From contig SJPJ01000001.1 of the NCBI GenBank assembly GCA_007859835.1, positions 7,076,973 through 7,140,972 of the forward strand: a DNA stretch of 64,000 nt. Reading direction: 5' to 3'. The notes beneath the pieces were generated by a model. That model saw nothing but the letters and a program-made list of their open reading frames with translations, did no database searches and was not told where the DNA came from. The stretch is from Novipirellula herctigrandis (GTDB lineage: Bacteria; Planctomycetota; Planctomycetia; Pirellulales; Pirellulaceae). The translations under genes were made by a program, and so were the position numbers. Below, one piece after another: positions 25,900-34,451 of the stretch (its first letter is position 1; each line of letters begins with the position of its first letter).

Positions 25900-26310
25900 T
25901 TACCGTTCCTCTTTGAACTCAATACGGAAGGCATAGGCTGCCTCGCACGGTTTGCCACCCGTTTGCCACCGGTCGCTTGTATGGTCAAACCATGACGGCT
26001 CCGTTCCCAATCAAGAGAGTTCTCGACACTTAGAAATTCCACCGGCTAACTGGCGCGAGTTTCCTACGAATTGCCCTGGCCAAGTGACTCGATCGTGAAC
26101 ATGCTATCCTCGGTGATTGGCAAAGTGAGAGGAGACGTCGAACTTCAAGCCCGCCGGCTGGGACGCATCGGCCAACATTCGCATCGTGCCTTGCTTTGGC
26201 CCGCTGTCCACCACGTTCCAACGAGTGTGCTTGGGTGCATGCATTGCATCGCCATCGTGGTGTTCCGCGACTGGCACCACATCGGGTCGCCCACACGTTT
26301 AGCTGGAAAG
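25900..26310 (-). pseudogene. GH29 alpha-L-fucosidase remnant
   Basis: Two blocks of GH29 sequence in different frames, with most of the gene deleted between. The upstream block (about 26300-26100) reads [19 protein letters not shown] followed by RWNVVDSGPKQGTMRMLADA. The downstream block reads HGLTIQATGGK, then after a frameshift EAAYAFRIEFKEER and a stop at 25900. This is the same protein type as the IS-split fucosidase at 20.6-23.9 kb, and it keeps the Arg codon that is TGA in that gene. No catalytic aspartate region remains. Confidence 0.75.
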
Positions 26311-26357
26311 CTAAATTGACAAGATACGAAAACGATCGTTACAAAACGGACAGTGAC

Positions 26358-28034
26358 CTATTTTGCTCGATTTTTCTTACCATCTCGATCCGCCCTCGAT
26401 TTGTCAGCAGTTTCAAGATACCGGTGCGAAATTTCAACCGCCTGCTCCCGCTCCGCAGGGCCATAGTCCCAATACTTGTTGATCACGTTGTTGAAAGGAA
26501 ACTTCGGATCGTCTTCTCCGAGTTCGGCGCGACGTTCTTTCAATTGCTCTTTTAGTGACGCAACAACCGGAGCGTATTCCGGATTGTCATAGACATTGTT
26601 GTCTTCGGATGGGTCGTTCAGCAGATCATACAGCTCCCATCCTGGCGGAGTCTGCGCTTCATCTTCATTCATCGGAGTACCGTAATACTGGATCAGTTTG
26701 AATTGTTTGGTACGGATCGCGATGTTGCCGGGATTGTCGTGTGATGCCATATGCATCCAGTAGTGGTAGTAAGCCGACTGTTTCCAGTCCTCAGGCTCTT
26801 TGCCGGTTTCGAGGATGCGTTTGAAACTTCGCCCATGCATGTAGTCCGGCGTTTTCACACCAGCAAAATCGAGCATGGTTGGAGCGTAATCAATATTCTC
26901 GACGATTGCATCAATGCGCCCCGTATTCACCGTTTTCGGATAGCGGACAATGAAAGGCATTCGCATCGATTCATCATAGGGCCAGCGTTTATCCATGTAA
27001 TCATGTTCGCCGAGGTAGAAGCCTTGGTCGCCCGTGTACATGACCACAGTGTTATCATAGAGTCCCTCGGCCTCCAGATATTCGATGACCCGGCTCAGGT
27101 TGTCATCGACGCCTTTCACGCAACGTAGATACGCTTTCATGTAACCTTGATAGGCATCGCCGATAATTTCTTGGTCACTTTTAGTTTGATCGAGCGTCTT
27201 AATCCACTGGCCACTGTTGGTGTAGTTGCGGCGTGGATTGCGACGACCGATGGAGGTGCCAATGTATGGAACCAATTCATCATTATCGCCACGCGTGGCG
27301 ATCGAACCATGGTTTTTACGATCGCGCATGTTCTTCGGCTCCGGAATCTCAACATCCGCTAGATAGTTTTCATACCGAGGCGCATATTGAAACATGTCGT
27401 GCGGCGCCTTGAAGTGCAATTTCAAGAAGAAAGGACGGTCCGGATCACGTCGATTCTTGAACCACTCCAACGCTGAATCAGCGATGCAGTCAGACGAATG
27501 CCCCTTCATTTGCACGCCATCGGTAACTTCGCCCTTGCGGATGCGAAACACTCCGGTCGCCCCAAGTTCATGAAAGACAGGATCGAAATAGGATCCCTGG
27601 CCCGGCAATACCTTGTAGTAGTTGAACGCTTCCGGCCGAGCGTGCAGATGCCACTTTCCAATCACCGCAGTTTGGTAACCAGCCTTACCCATTTCGATGG
27701 CCAGATACTGTCGCTCGGGCGGCAAAATCCCGCTCAGGGTCGGACATCCGTTCACAGCACTGCTCTGGCCCGTCATGATACTCGCGCGACTCGGTGTGCA
27801 GATCGCGTTCTGACAAAACGCGTTGTTCATCAGCATGCCTTCTTTGGCAATCGAGTCGATCGTCGGCGTGGGATTTAGCGGGGCCAAACGCCCACCATAG
27901 ACACCAATCGCCTGGGACGTGTGATCATCCGACATAACAAACAGAATATTTGGACGCTCGACAGCGTGAATGGTGCTCGCCATCAGCATTCCCAAACAGG
28001 CAACATAGAGTCGTTCGATACAGATGTTTTTCAT
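26358..28034 (-). CDS. Secreted sulfatase (S1 type)
   Basis: A 558-residue exported sulfatase. The start at 28034 gives a signal peptide (VACLGMLMASTIHA); an upstream in-frame ATG at 28151 adds 39 unlikely residues. The core is complete: RPNILFVMSDDHTSQAIG (metal ligands), formylglycine C79 in ICTPSRASIMTG, GKWHLHARPEAF, VVMYTGDQGFYLGEHDYMDK and RMPFIVRYPKTV. The domain pattern (an ISxxxW-like SGQWIKTLDQTK, and a long C-terminal tail ending YLETADKSRADRDGKKN) resembles sulfatases acting on glycosaminoglycan- or fucan-like chains, but I cannot fix the subfamily. Divergent to the MoxR operon. Confidence 0.93.
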   Translation of the reverse strand: MKNICIERLYVACLGMLMASTIHAVERPNILFVMSDDHTSQAIGVYGGRLAPLNPTPTIDSIAKEGMLMNNAFCQNAICTPSRASIMTGQSSAVNGCPTLSGILPPERQYLAIEMGKAGYQTAVIGKWHLHARPEAFNYYKVLPGQGSYFDPVFHELGATGVFRIRKGEVTDGVQMKGHSSDCIADSALEWFKNRRDPDRPFFLKLHFKAPHDMFQYAPRYENYLADVEIPEPKNMRDRKNHGSIATRGDNDELVPYIGTSIGRRNPRRNYTNSGQWIKTLDQTKSDQEIIGDAYQGYMKAYLRCVKGVDDNLSRVIEYLEAEGLYDNTVVMYTGDQGFYLGEHDYMDKRWPYDESMRMPFIVRYPKTVNTGRIDAIVENIDYAPTMLDFAGVKTPDYMHGRSFKRILETGKEPEDWKQSAYYHYWMHMASHDNPGNIAIRTKQFKLIQYYGTPMNEDEAQTPPGWELYDLLNDPSEDNNVYDNPEYAPVVASLKEQLKERRAELGEDDPKFPFNNVINKYWDYGPAEREQAVEISHRYLETADKSRADRDGKKNRAK

Positions 28035-28507
28035 TAAAAATCCTCGTGTTGCTCGCTTACGAAAAAAAGGGCAATTCGTTTGATGCTTTTGACTGAAACC
28101 AAAACATCGTCGATAGAGTGTCTTGGCGACTTCCGCACAGCTTGGTTTCAAGCAACCACTTTAATCTTAAACGGATGACTACTGGCCATCATTTTTTCAA
28201 AAGTCCCCACGTCAATCGTTTCTGGTCGCACGCGAATACGATGAAGTTGTGGAAGTGATTCAAGTTCTCAACGCCCGTAAGCGTTTCAGTATCGTGCTGT
28301 GAACGGCGGGGCAAGATCCGATGCCGTTCTCGTCGCTTCCTGCTAAAAATGGAGTTCTGCTATAAATTGGAGGTTTTGTTCCTCTGCAGAAAACGCCACC
28401 AACTGGAAAGAGGAATCCACCAAGGCGACTTGAATTACGGACCCCATGAGCCAAAACACGCATGCATCATGCGGGTACCATTTCCTCGTTTGAACGCTTA
28501 GTCTACA

Positions 28508-28550
28508 ACACCTTTGGGGCTTCTGCGGTCAGCCGCTGATGCCCCGGTGT
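28508..28550. promoter_or_regulatory. Long imperfect hairpin between the sulfatase and the MoxR operon
   Basis: Nested inverted repeats ACACC/GGTGT, GGGGC/GCCCC and GCGG/CCGC with loop TCAG pair over 43 nt, separated by small bulges. There is no U-tract. It lies in a 648-bp intergenic stretch (28035-28682), about 150 bp before the MoxR gene. It may be a 5' UTR structure or a boundary element; I see nothing else in this stretch. Confidence 0.4.
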
Positions 28551-28700
28551 ATCGAAACATCTCGAACAACTCGATAATCCGCTGGGTTACAATGAAATAG
28601 GGGCGTGGATTTTTAAAGTACATCGGACTCGAAGGATCGCGGCGTTTGGAATCATCGGATTAATGCTAGTTGGTGAAAAAAATTGGAAACAAATATAGAA

Positions 28701-29681
28701 ATGTCGATGGGGACCCAACCGATGGACTGCGCTGAAAAGCTAAATGAGGTACGAAGTGAGATAGGGCGATCCGTGGTTGGGCAACAGACGCTGATTGATC
28801 GGCTGCTGCTAGCACTCCTTTGCGACGGGCATGTGTTGCTAGAAGGCGTTCCTGGAATTGCGAAGACATTGACCGTGAATTGTCTGGCAAAAACGATCCA
28901 TGCCGATTTCAGTCGCATTCAGTTCACTCCTGATTTGCTGCCAGGCGATCTTACCGGCACGTTGGTCTATGACCCTCGCAATCATACATTCAGCCCCGAG
29001 AAGGGCCCGGTGTTTGCCAATCTACTTTTGGCCGACGAAGTGAACCGCGCACCTGCGAAAGTCCAGTCCGCTCTGCTCGAAGCGATGCAAGAAAAGCAGG
29101 TTACACTCGGCAAGGAAACCTTTGACCTTCCATTACCGTTCCTTGTGCTTGCAACGCAAAATCCGATTGAACAGGAAGGCACTTATGCGCTACCAGAAGC
29201 GCAGGTCGATCGTTTCATGTTCAAACTGAAGATTGGCTATCCGTCGATGGATGAAGAACTGCTAATCATGCAGCGAATGGCGACGACCAAAGAGGCCTAC
29301 GACATTAAGCCCGTTCTAACGCTGGATGAACTGATGCAAATGCGGGACGCCTTGGAGGCGACGTTCTTAGATGAAAAAATCGAGCGGTATATCGTTCGGT
29401 TGGTCGATTGCACGCGAAACCCCAGTCATTATGGCATGGACATCGATCGGTATCTTCGTTTTGGTGCTTCGCCACGAGCTTCGATTTATCTATCCCTGGC
29501 AGCGCGAGGCAATGCGTTGATGCAAAAACGCGACTACACCGTTCCCCAAGATGTGAAGGACGTGGCGCACGACGTGCTTCGCCATCGCTTGGCGATTTCT
29601 TATCGTGCCGAGGCAGAGTCCATCACTTCGGACGATTTGCTCGATCAGATGCTATCGACGGTTCCGGTTACTCAAACATGA
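28701..29681 (+). CDS. MoxR-type AAA+ ATPase
   Basis: A 326-residue AAA+ chaperone-like ATPase (from the ATG at 28701; a TTG at 28683 and an ATG at 28707 are alternatives). Motifs: Walker A GVPGIAKT (Ala-Lys-Thr ending, common in MoxR), Walker B LLLADEVNRAPAKVQSALLE, sensor 1 LATQNPIEQEGTYALPEAQV, the MoxR signature LPEAQVDRFMF and sensor 2 GASPRASIYL. MoxR proteins work with von Willebrand A-domain proteins in metal insertion or envelope assembly (family knowledge). It leads an operon of DUF58, BatD-like, BatA, BatB/C and BatD/E genes, overlapping the next gene by 4 bp. Confidence 0.93.
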   Translation: MSMGTQPMDCAEKLNEVRSEIGRSVVGQQTLIDRLLLALLCDGHVLLEGVPGIAKTLTVNCLAKTIHADFSRIQFTPDLLPGDLTGTLVYDPRNHTFSPEKGPVFANLLLADEVNRAPAKVQSALLEAMQEKQVTLGKETFDLPLPFLVLATQNPIEQEGTYALPEAQVDRFMFKLKIGYPSMDEELLIMQRMATTKEAYDIKPVLTLDELMQMRDALEATFLDEKIERYIVRLVDCTRNPSHYGMDIDRYLRFGASPRASIYLSLAARGNALMQKRDYTVPQDVKDVAHDVLRHRLAISYRAEAESITSDDLLDQMLSTVPVTQT

Positions 29682-30547
29682 TCCAAGACGCCGTTACCCA
29701 ACTATCGCTGTTAGAACTAAAGTGCCGCCGACCGGTCGAACACCTACTGGCCGGTGAGTACCGATCCGTGTTCCGAGGCCAGGGCATCGAGTTTGAAGAT
29801 GTACGGCAATATCAACCGGGCGACGATGTTCGATCGATGGATTGGAAGGTGACCGCACGTACGGGCGAACCGCACATCCGAAGGTATATCGAGCAGCGTG
29901 AGCAGTTTCTGTATCTGCTGGTGGACGTGTCGTCGTCCATCCTTGGTGCATCCGGCGGTCTAAAACGAGCGATGGTCGCAGAACTTTGTTCGTTGCTGGC
30001 TATGGCAGCTTTGCGGAACAACGACCGAGTGAGCCTAATCCTATTCTCTGATCGCGTTGAATTGATTGTCCCACCGGGAAAGGGATCGTCACACGCGATG
30101 CGTATCATGGATGCATTGTTAAATTTCCAGCCAGAAGGCCGCGAAACGAAATTTGCGAACGCGCTATCGCATTTCGGACATATCGCACGTAAACACTCGA
30201 TCGCGTTTGTGTTATCGGATTTCTTCGCTGCCGACTATCTCGAAGAGCTACGAGCGCTTTCAAACCGACACGACATCAATGCCGTGAACGTGCTTGAAAC
30301 GCCGAGTCAATTGACATCGAGTACAGAACTGGTGCATCTCCAAGATGCCGAATTGGGAGTGCGTCGGTTCGTTGATCTACGCCGCCGTCGTCTCCAACAC
30401 CTGGAACACCACGTGGCTCTCCAGGAAGAAATGCTGCAAAGCGGAGTTGACCTGATGGAGATTGCCGTAGGAGAGGATTGTGTGTCGGCACTGGCAGGTT
30501 TCTTTCATTCACGACAACGACGCGTGGCGGACGAAACAGGAGGCTGA
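29678..30547 (+). CDS. DUF58 (VWA-like) protein of the MoxR/Bat system
   Basis: A 289-residue cytoplasmic protein starting at the ATG that overlaps the MoxR stop (ATGA). It carries the DUF58 core: EHLLAGEYRSVFRGQGIEFE, VRQYQPGDDVRSMDWKVTAR and IRRYIEQREQFLYLLVDVSS. The DVSSS is a partial MIDAS-like metal site, and SDFFAADYLEELRALSNRHD lies further on. DUF58 proteins accompany MoxR in almost all genomes. AGGAGG just before its stop serves the next gene. Confidence 0.92.
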   Translation: MIQDAVTQLSLLELKCRRPVEHLLAGEYRSVFRGQGIEFEDVRQYQPGDDVRSMDWKVTARTGEPHIRRYIEQREQFLYLLVDVSSSILGASGGLKRAMVAELCSLLAMAALRNNDRVSLILFSDRVELIVPPGKGSSHAMRIMDALLNFQPEGRETKFANALSHFGHIARKHSIAFVLSDFFAADYLEELRALSNRHDINAVNVLETPSQLTSSTELVHLQDAELGVRRFVDLRRRRLQHLEHHVALQEEMLQSGVDLMEIAVGEDCVSALAGFFHSRQRRVADETGG

Positions 30548-30550
30548 TGC

Positions 30551-31300
30551 ATGTTACGTTTCATCCTGCTGTTGTTTTGCCTGCTGCCAATTTCGGCCAA
30601 AGCAATGGAACACTCGGGAATCACGGCGCGTTTCGAACCGCCCCAAGTTCACCCCGGGGACGTTTGCACACTGATCGTTGAAATGGACCGCGATACGTTT
30701 GGCCAATTTGAATTGCACGTTCCAGCTCACTCACAACTTCACGTCGTATCTGTGCTGCGAGTGCCAGTGTCACTTGCCAATGGGAGATATCGACAACGCC
30801 AATGCTTACAGTTGCAACCTTTGTCGTCTGGGGAAGTGACCATCAACGAAGCGCAGGTGGAGCTAACCGATGCCAATGGGACTCAGACAATTTCACTTCC
30901 GATGGTGATGCTACAAGTTCTTCCGTTGGAAGCTACCGACCTCAACGACGCGCCGGAATCGCTTCCAGGTACTATCGACGAGAGTAATGGTAAGTCACCG
31001 GCGTTTCTGATTGGCGGGATTCTTTTGTGTGGAATTCTGCTGGTAGCGGTGACAATCCTCTGCAAACGCCTGCTTCGCGATTCGAATTTGGAAGCCCATT
31101 TGAAATATGATCCTGCACTGGAAGCGGTCGAGAAATTACAGTCGGGCGTTGTTCCGAAACGAAGCTTAGAGCAAATCCTTGCGCAGCGTGATTTTCACAT
31201 TTCGCCTGAATTGCGCTGCGAAATCGAAGAAGCTGTCTATGGGCAACACTGCCAACCAGCGGCCCTTCTTGCCTCGCTGCGCAAGGAGTTGATGCATTGA
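30551..31300 (+). CDS. Membrane-anchored BatD-like small protein
   Basis: A 249-residue protein with a signal peptide (FILLLFCLLPISAKAME), an extracytoplasmic beta-sandwich of BatD/oxygen-tolerance type (residues about 25-130, ITARFEPPQVHPGDVCTLIV) and one membrane helix (LIGGILLCGILLVAVTILC, about 152-172). A cytoplasmic helical tail follows. AGGAGG sits about 7 nt before the ATG. Similarity to BatD is weak and rests on order and position, so the exact name is open. It overlaps the BatA start by 4 bp (TTGA). Confidence 0.7.
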   Translation: MLRFILLLFCLLPISAKAMEHSGITARFEPPQVHPGDVCTLIVEMDRDTFGQFELHVPAHSQLHVVSVLRVPVSLANGRYRQRQCLQLQPLSSGEVTINEAQVELTDANGTQTISLPMVMLQVLPLEATDLNDAPESLPGTIDESNGKSPAFLIGGILLCGILLVAVTILCKRLLRDSNLEAHLKYDPALEAVEKLQSGVVPKRSLEQILAQRDFHISPELRCEIEEAVYGQHCQPAALLASLRKELMH

Positions 31301-32328
31301 GTTTTGCGCACCCTTGGCTGTTGTTGCTTGCACCCATTCCGTTCGTACTGGCTCTGTTGTGGCGTCGTCAACGGGGTAGCCTGACAGTGCCGTCGCTTCA
31401 GTTATGGGACAATACCAGCCTTGGACGGGCTCGTTATCTCTGGGTTCTTCCGACTTGTCGCGTCGTTGCTTTAACACTGCTGATAATTGCAATGGCGCGT
31501 CCTCAAGCAGGTTCGACTCAGTCAATCCAAGTCTCTGAAGGAATTGCCATTCAGCTACTCGTGGACGTGTCGAGCAGCATGAGCATGAGCATGCAAATGA
31601 CGGATGGAAAGAATCGTAGCCGCATGGAGGTCGCCAAGGTGCTAGTCGAAAAATTCATCGCGGGAGATGGAGACGAACTTCACGGCCGAGAAGGCGACCT
31701 GCTGGGATTGATCACGTTTGCACGTTATGCCGATACGCGAAGCCCGCTCACTTTTGGCCACGATGCCTTATTGGAACTGGTTCGGGATCTCGAAATCCAG
31801 GAACGCCCCAATGAAGACGGAACAGGCTACGGTGATGCGTTGGCCGTCGCTGCTGCACGGCTAAAGCAACTTGATGATCCCGAAATCCGGCAAATGCGGT
31901 CGTTAGAAGGAGAAGTCGCCAGTCGCGTCATCATCCTTTTGACTGACGGAGAAAACAACTCGGGTCAACACATGCCCGTTGAAGCTGCTGGATTGGCCAA
32001 AGAGTGGGGGTGTCGTGTTTATAGCATCAGTCTTGGTGAACACCCTCAAGAATTTTCGGGGCAGGCACTTGAGTCACCGCAACTTTCGGAAGCAGAGCGA
32101 GTGCTCGAGCACATTTGCATTGAAACCGGCGGAGTGTTTCGAACAGCCTTCGACTATGATTCGCTGCTAGCGGTTTATGCTGAAATTGACCAACTTGAAC
32201 GATCCCGCATCGCGACTCGAGACTTCGCACAGATTGCCGAATGGTTCTGGCTGCCACTTGCCAGCTCGCTGCTATTGCTGTTCACTGCATTTTTAGTCGA
32301 AGCGACTTGGCTGAGGGCAGTGCCATGA
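31297..32328 (+). CDS. batA: BatA-type von Willebrand factor A membrane protein
   Basis: A 343-residue protein with two N-terminal membrane helices (WLLLLAPIPFVLALLWRR, VVALTLLIIAMARPQAG), a VWA domain (about 85-290) and a C-terminal helix. The MIDAS metal site is intact: DVSSSMSMS, a Thr in the LITFARYADTRSPLTF region and LTDGENNSGQH. Translation apparently starts at TTG 31297, overlapping the preceding stop as TTGA. BatA proteins pair with BatB and the TPR protein BatC in the envelope; loss in Bacteroides reduces aerotolerance (family knowledge). Confidence 0.88.
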   Translation: MSFAHPWLLLLAPIPFVLALLWRRQRGSLTVPSLQLWDNTSLGRARYLWVLPTCRVVALTLLIIAMARPQAGSTQSIQVSEGIAIQLLVDVSSSMSMSMQMTDGKNRSRMEVAKVLVEKFIAGDGDELHGREGDLLGLITFARYADTRSPLTFGHDALLELVRDLEIQERPNEDGTGYGDALAVAAARLKQLDDPEIRQMRSLEGEVASRVIILLTDGENNSGQHMPVEAAGLAKEWGCRVYSISLGEHPQEFSGQALESPQLSEAERVLEHICIETGGVFRTAFDYDSLLAVYAEIDQLERSRIATRDFAQIAEWFWLPLASSLLLLFTAFLVEATWLRAVP

Positions 32329-34451
32329 CACCCGTTACATTCCAAAATCCGATTCTGCTGTTGCTGATGCTGCTGTTGATTCCACTTGCAGTAGTGCTGA
32401 AACACGCGCGGTATCGCAGGAACGTGGTGTTGTCAGAGATGGGGGCCGACGCTTCATTACGGCGCAGCGTTTGGACGGACCGACTACGGCTAGCTGCCAT
32501 GACACTACTAATGCTAGCCCTCGCTCGACCGGGCTATAGTCCGCGGCGACATTCAGTTTCAAAGAGTGGGCGTGATGTGATTTTCGTCCTTGATGTCTCT
32601 CAGAGCATGCTAGCCGAGGATGCCTATCCGTCTCGGTTGGAAGCCGCAAAGAATGGCATTCGTGATGCACTAGACAGTTTTCAAACAGAGCGAGTTGGAT
32701 TTGTTATTTATGCCGGCAGTGCAAACATCCTATGCCCGCTGACTTATGACTATGATTTCGTTCGTTACATGATCGACCAAGCCACCACGCGAGCGGTCGA
32801 CTTTGGTGGAACAACGCTGCTTTCGGCGGTTGAAAAATGCACAGACAGCATGTTATCGGATAATCGAAAAGGAATGCAGGACTTGATCGTTCTGACGGAC
32901 GGCGAGGAACATGGTTCGACCAATATCCGTGTTGCGGAATTACTGAAAGAACGCGACTTGGGACTGCTGGTGATTGGACTCGGCGATGCAACCTCGGGCT
33001 CTCGGATTCCTATCGAGGACGAAGAGGGAAAGACCGTTTACTTGAAGCACGAAGACCGCATTGTCACTACTCGTCTGAATGAACAAGGCTTGCGCGAGTT
33101 GGCCTCGAGTTCAAACGAAGCCATCTATCGTCCCATTGGGACCGCCGCGTTCGATCTCGCAGACATCTATTCAAGCTACGTTGTCGACAAACCGGTTGCG
33201 GGAACCGCGGGCACCGATACCTACCTCGTGTACCGAGAAGCCGGTTTTGTGTTAATCGGGTTCGCGTTGATTCTTTTACTTTTCGCCGAGCGGAAGCTTG
33301 TCCGACCGCGTTCTCTTGGCTTGGCTATGATCGTGCTGTTTTGCACGACTCTCACGAACGTGCATGCGGCTGATCCTGAGACGGCACAACGATTTGCTGA
33401 GGCCATGCAACTTCAGCAACAAGGAAGACATACGGATGCATTGGAAGCATATGATCTTCTCGAATCCGAATCATCTGGGCGCAGTTGGCTGCCTGCGGAA
33501 AAGGCTTCGCTGAGGTTCAATCAGGGGCTTTGCCAATTGGCGGAGGCCTCCGCAAAGGCAGACGCGGAACCGCGAACGGCGTTATCTCTCGCGCGCCAGG
33601 CACAGAGTTGCTTCTTGGCGGCGCGGCGGATGATGCCTACGTTTCATCGTGCCGCCATGCGGTTGGATCCAACGTCTCACCTAATTGCCGAATACCAAGC
33701 CCGCATTCAGGAACAAGACGATCGAGACCAGGCATTACAAGAACAAATGCAACAGCTCGTTGAACGATTGCAGGAGTTGCTTCGAAAACAAACGGCACTA
33801 CGAAATGAGGTTCCACACCGCAAGCCACCATCCTCGGCGCGTCGGCGTGGCCAAACCACCCCCGTTCCCGCTGCTCCGGTTCGCGAGCCTGAAACCGCCA
33901 GTGCCGATTCAAAACGGTTCAGCGATAACCAGCATGAGTTGCAACAAGAAGGCATCGCGATTGCGGATCTGATGCGTGTGCTCGACCAAGCGATCTTACC
34001 GCCGGAAATGGATATTCAAGACGTACCTGTCAGCGTACTCGAGGTGCCGCGTCGATTGATGAAGGAAGTGATTGCGGCACAAGAGTTGTCAAGGAACAGG
34101 CTCACGCAATGGGGCACTTGGCCAGACGCGCGAGACCACCAACAAGACGCAATGCAAAAGATCCAAGAGATCCTCGATCTATTAGCCAGCGAAAACTCGG
34201 GGGAGTCGGACGAAAGTGAATGGGATGACGAGGAAGAAGACTGGGACATGATGGAACCCAGTGACACCGATGAAGCGATGACTTCGTCCATGCAAGGCCA
34301 GGGCGACTTTGCCAGCGGCGCGGCAATGCAACCGTTGCCGGTTCCCAACTATTCGGTTGAAGACATTCTGCAACAAGAATTGGGCAACTTGCAGTTCCGA
34401 CAACAGCAACGTGCAAAAGGCAACCAACAAGGCGTGGAGAAAGACTGGTGA
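32325..34451 (+). CDS. BatB-BatC fusion: VWA domain plus TPR and coiled-coil tail
   Basis: A 708-residue fusion starting at the ATG that overlaps the batA stop. Residues 1-325 are BatB: two membrane helices (NPILLLLMLLLIPLAVVLKH, then LRLAAMTLLMLALARPGY), a VWA domain with MIDAS FVLDVSQSMLAED and LTDGEEHGS, and a third helix (FVLIGFALILLLFAERK). A second signal-like helix then leads into a BatC-like TPR region (LQQQGRHTDALEAYDLLESE, about 350-440). A long Gln/Glu-rich coiled coil and an acidic tail (GESDESEWDDEEEDWDM) finish the chain. In many bacteria these are separate genes. Confidence 0.88.
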   Translation: MTPVTFQNPILLLLMLLLIPLAVVLKHARYRRNVVLSEMGADASLRRSVWTDRLRLAAMTLLMLALARPGYSPRRHSVSKSGRDVIFVLDVSQSMLAEDAYPSRLEAAKNGIRDALDSFQTERVGFVIYAGSANILCPLTYDYDFVRYMIDQATTRAVDFGGTTLLSAVEKCTDSMLSDNRKGMQDLIVLTDGEEHGSTNIRVAELLKERDLGLLVIGLGDATSGSRIPIEDEEGKTVYLKHEDRIVTTRLNEQGLRELASSSNEAIYRPIGTAAFDLADIYSSYVVDKPVAGTAGTDTYLVYREAGFVLIGFALILLLFAERKLVRPRSLGLAMIVLFCTTLTNVHAADPETAQRFAEAMQLQQQGRHTDALEAYDLLESESSGRSWLPAEKASLRFNQGLCQLAEASAKADAEPRTALSLARQAQSCFLAARRMMPTFHRAAMRLDPTSHLIAEYQARIQEQDDRDQALQEQMQQLVERLQELLRKQTALRNEVPHRKPPSSARRRGQTTPVPAAPVREPETASADSKRFSDNQHELQQEGIAIADLMRVLDQAILPPEMDIQDVPVSVLEVPRRLMKEVIAAQELSRNRLTQWGTWPDARDHQQDAMQKIQEILDLLASENSGESDESEWDDEEEDWDMMEPSDTDEAMTSSMQGQGDFASGAAMQPLPVPNYSVEDILQQELGNLQFRQQQRAKGNQQGVEKDW

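Noticed and set aside
28260..28463. 67-codon minus-strand open frame in the intergenic region before the MoxR operon
   Set aside because: No start context, signal or homology; low-complexity composition typical of chance frames.
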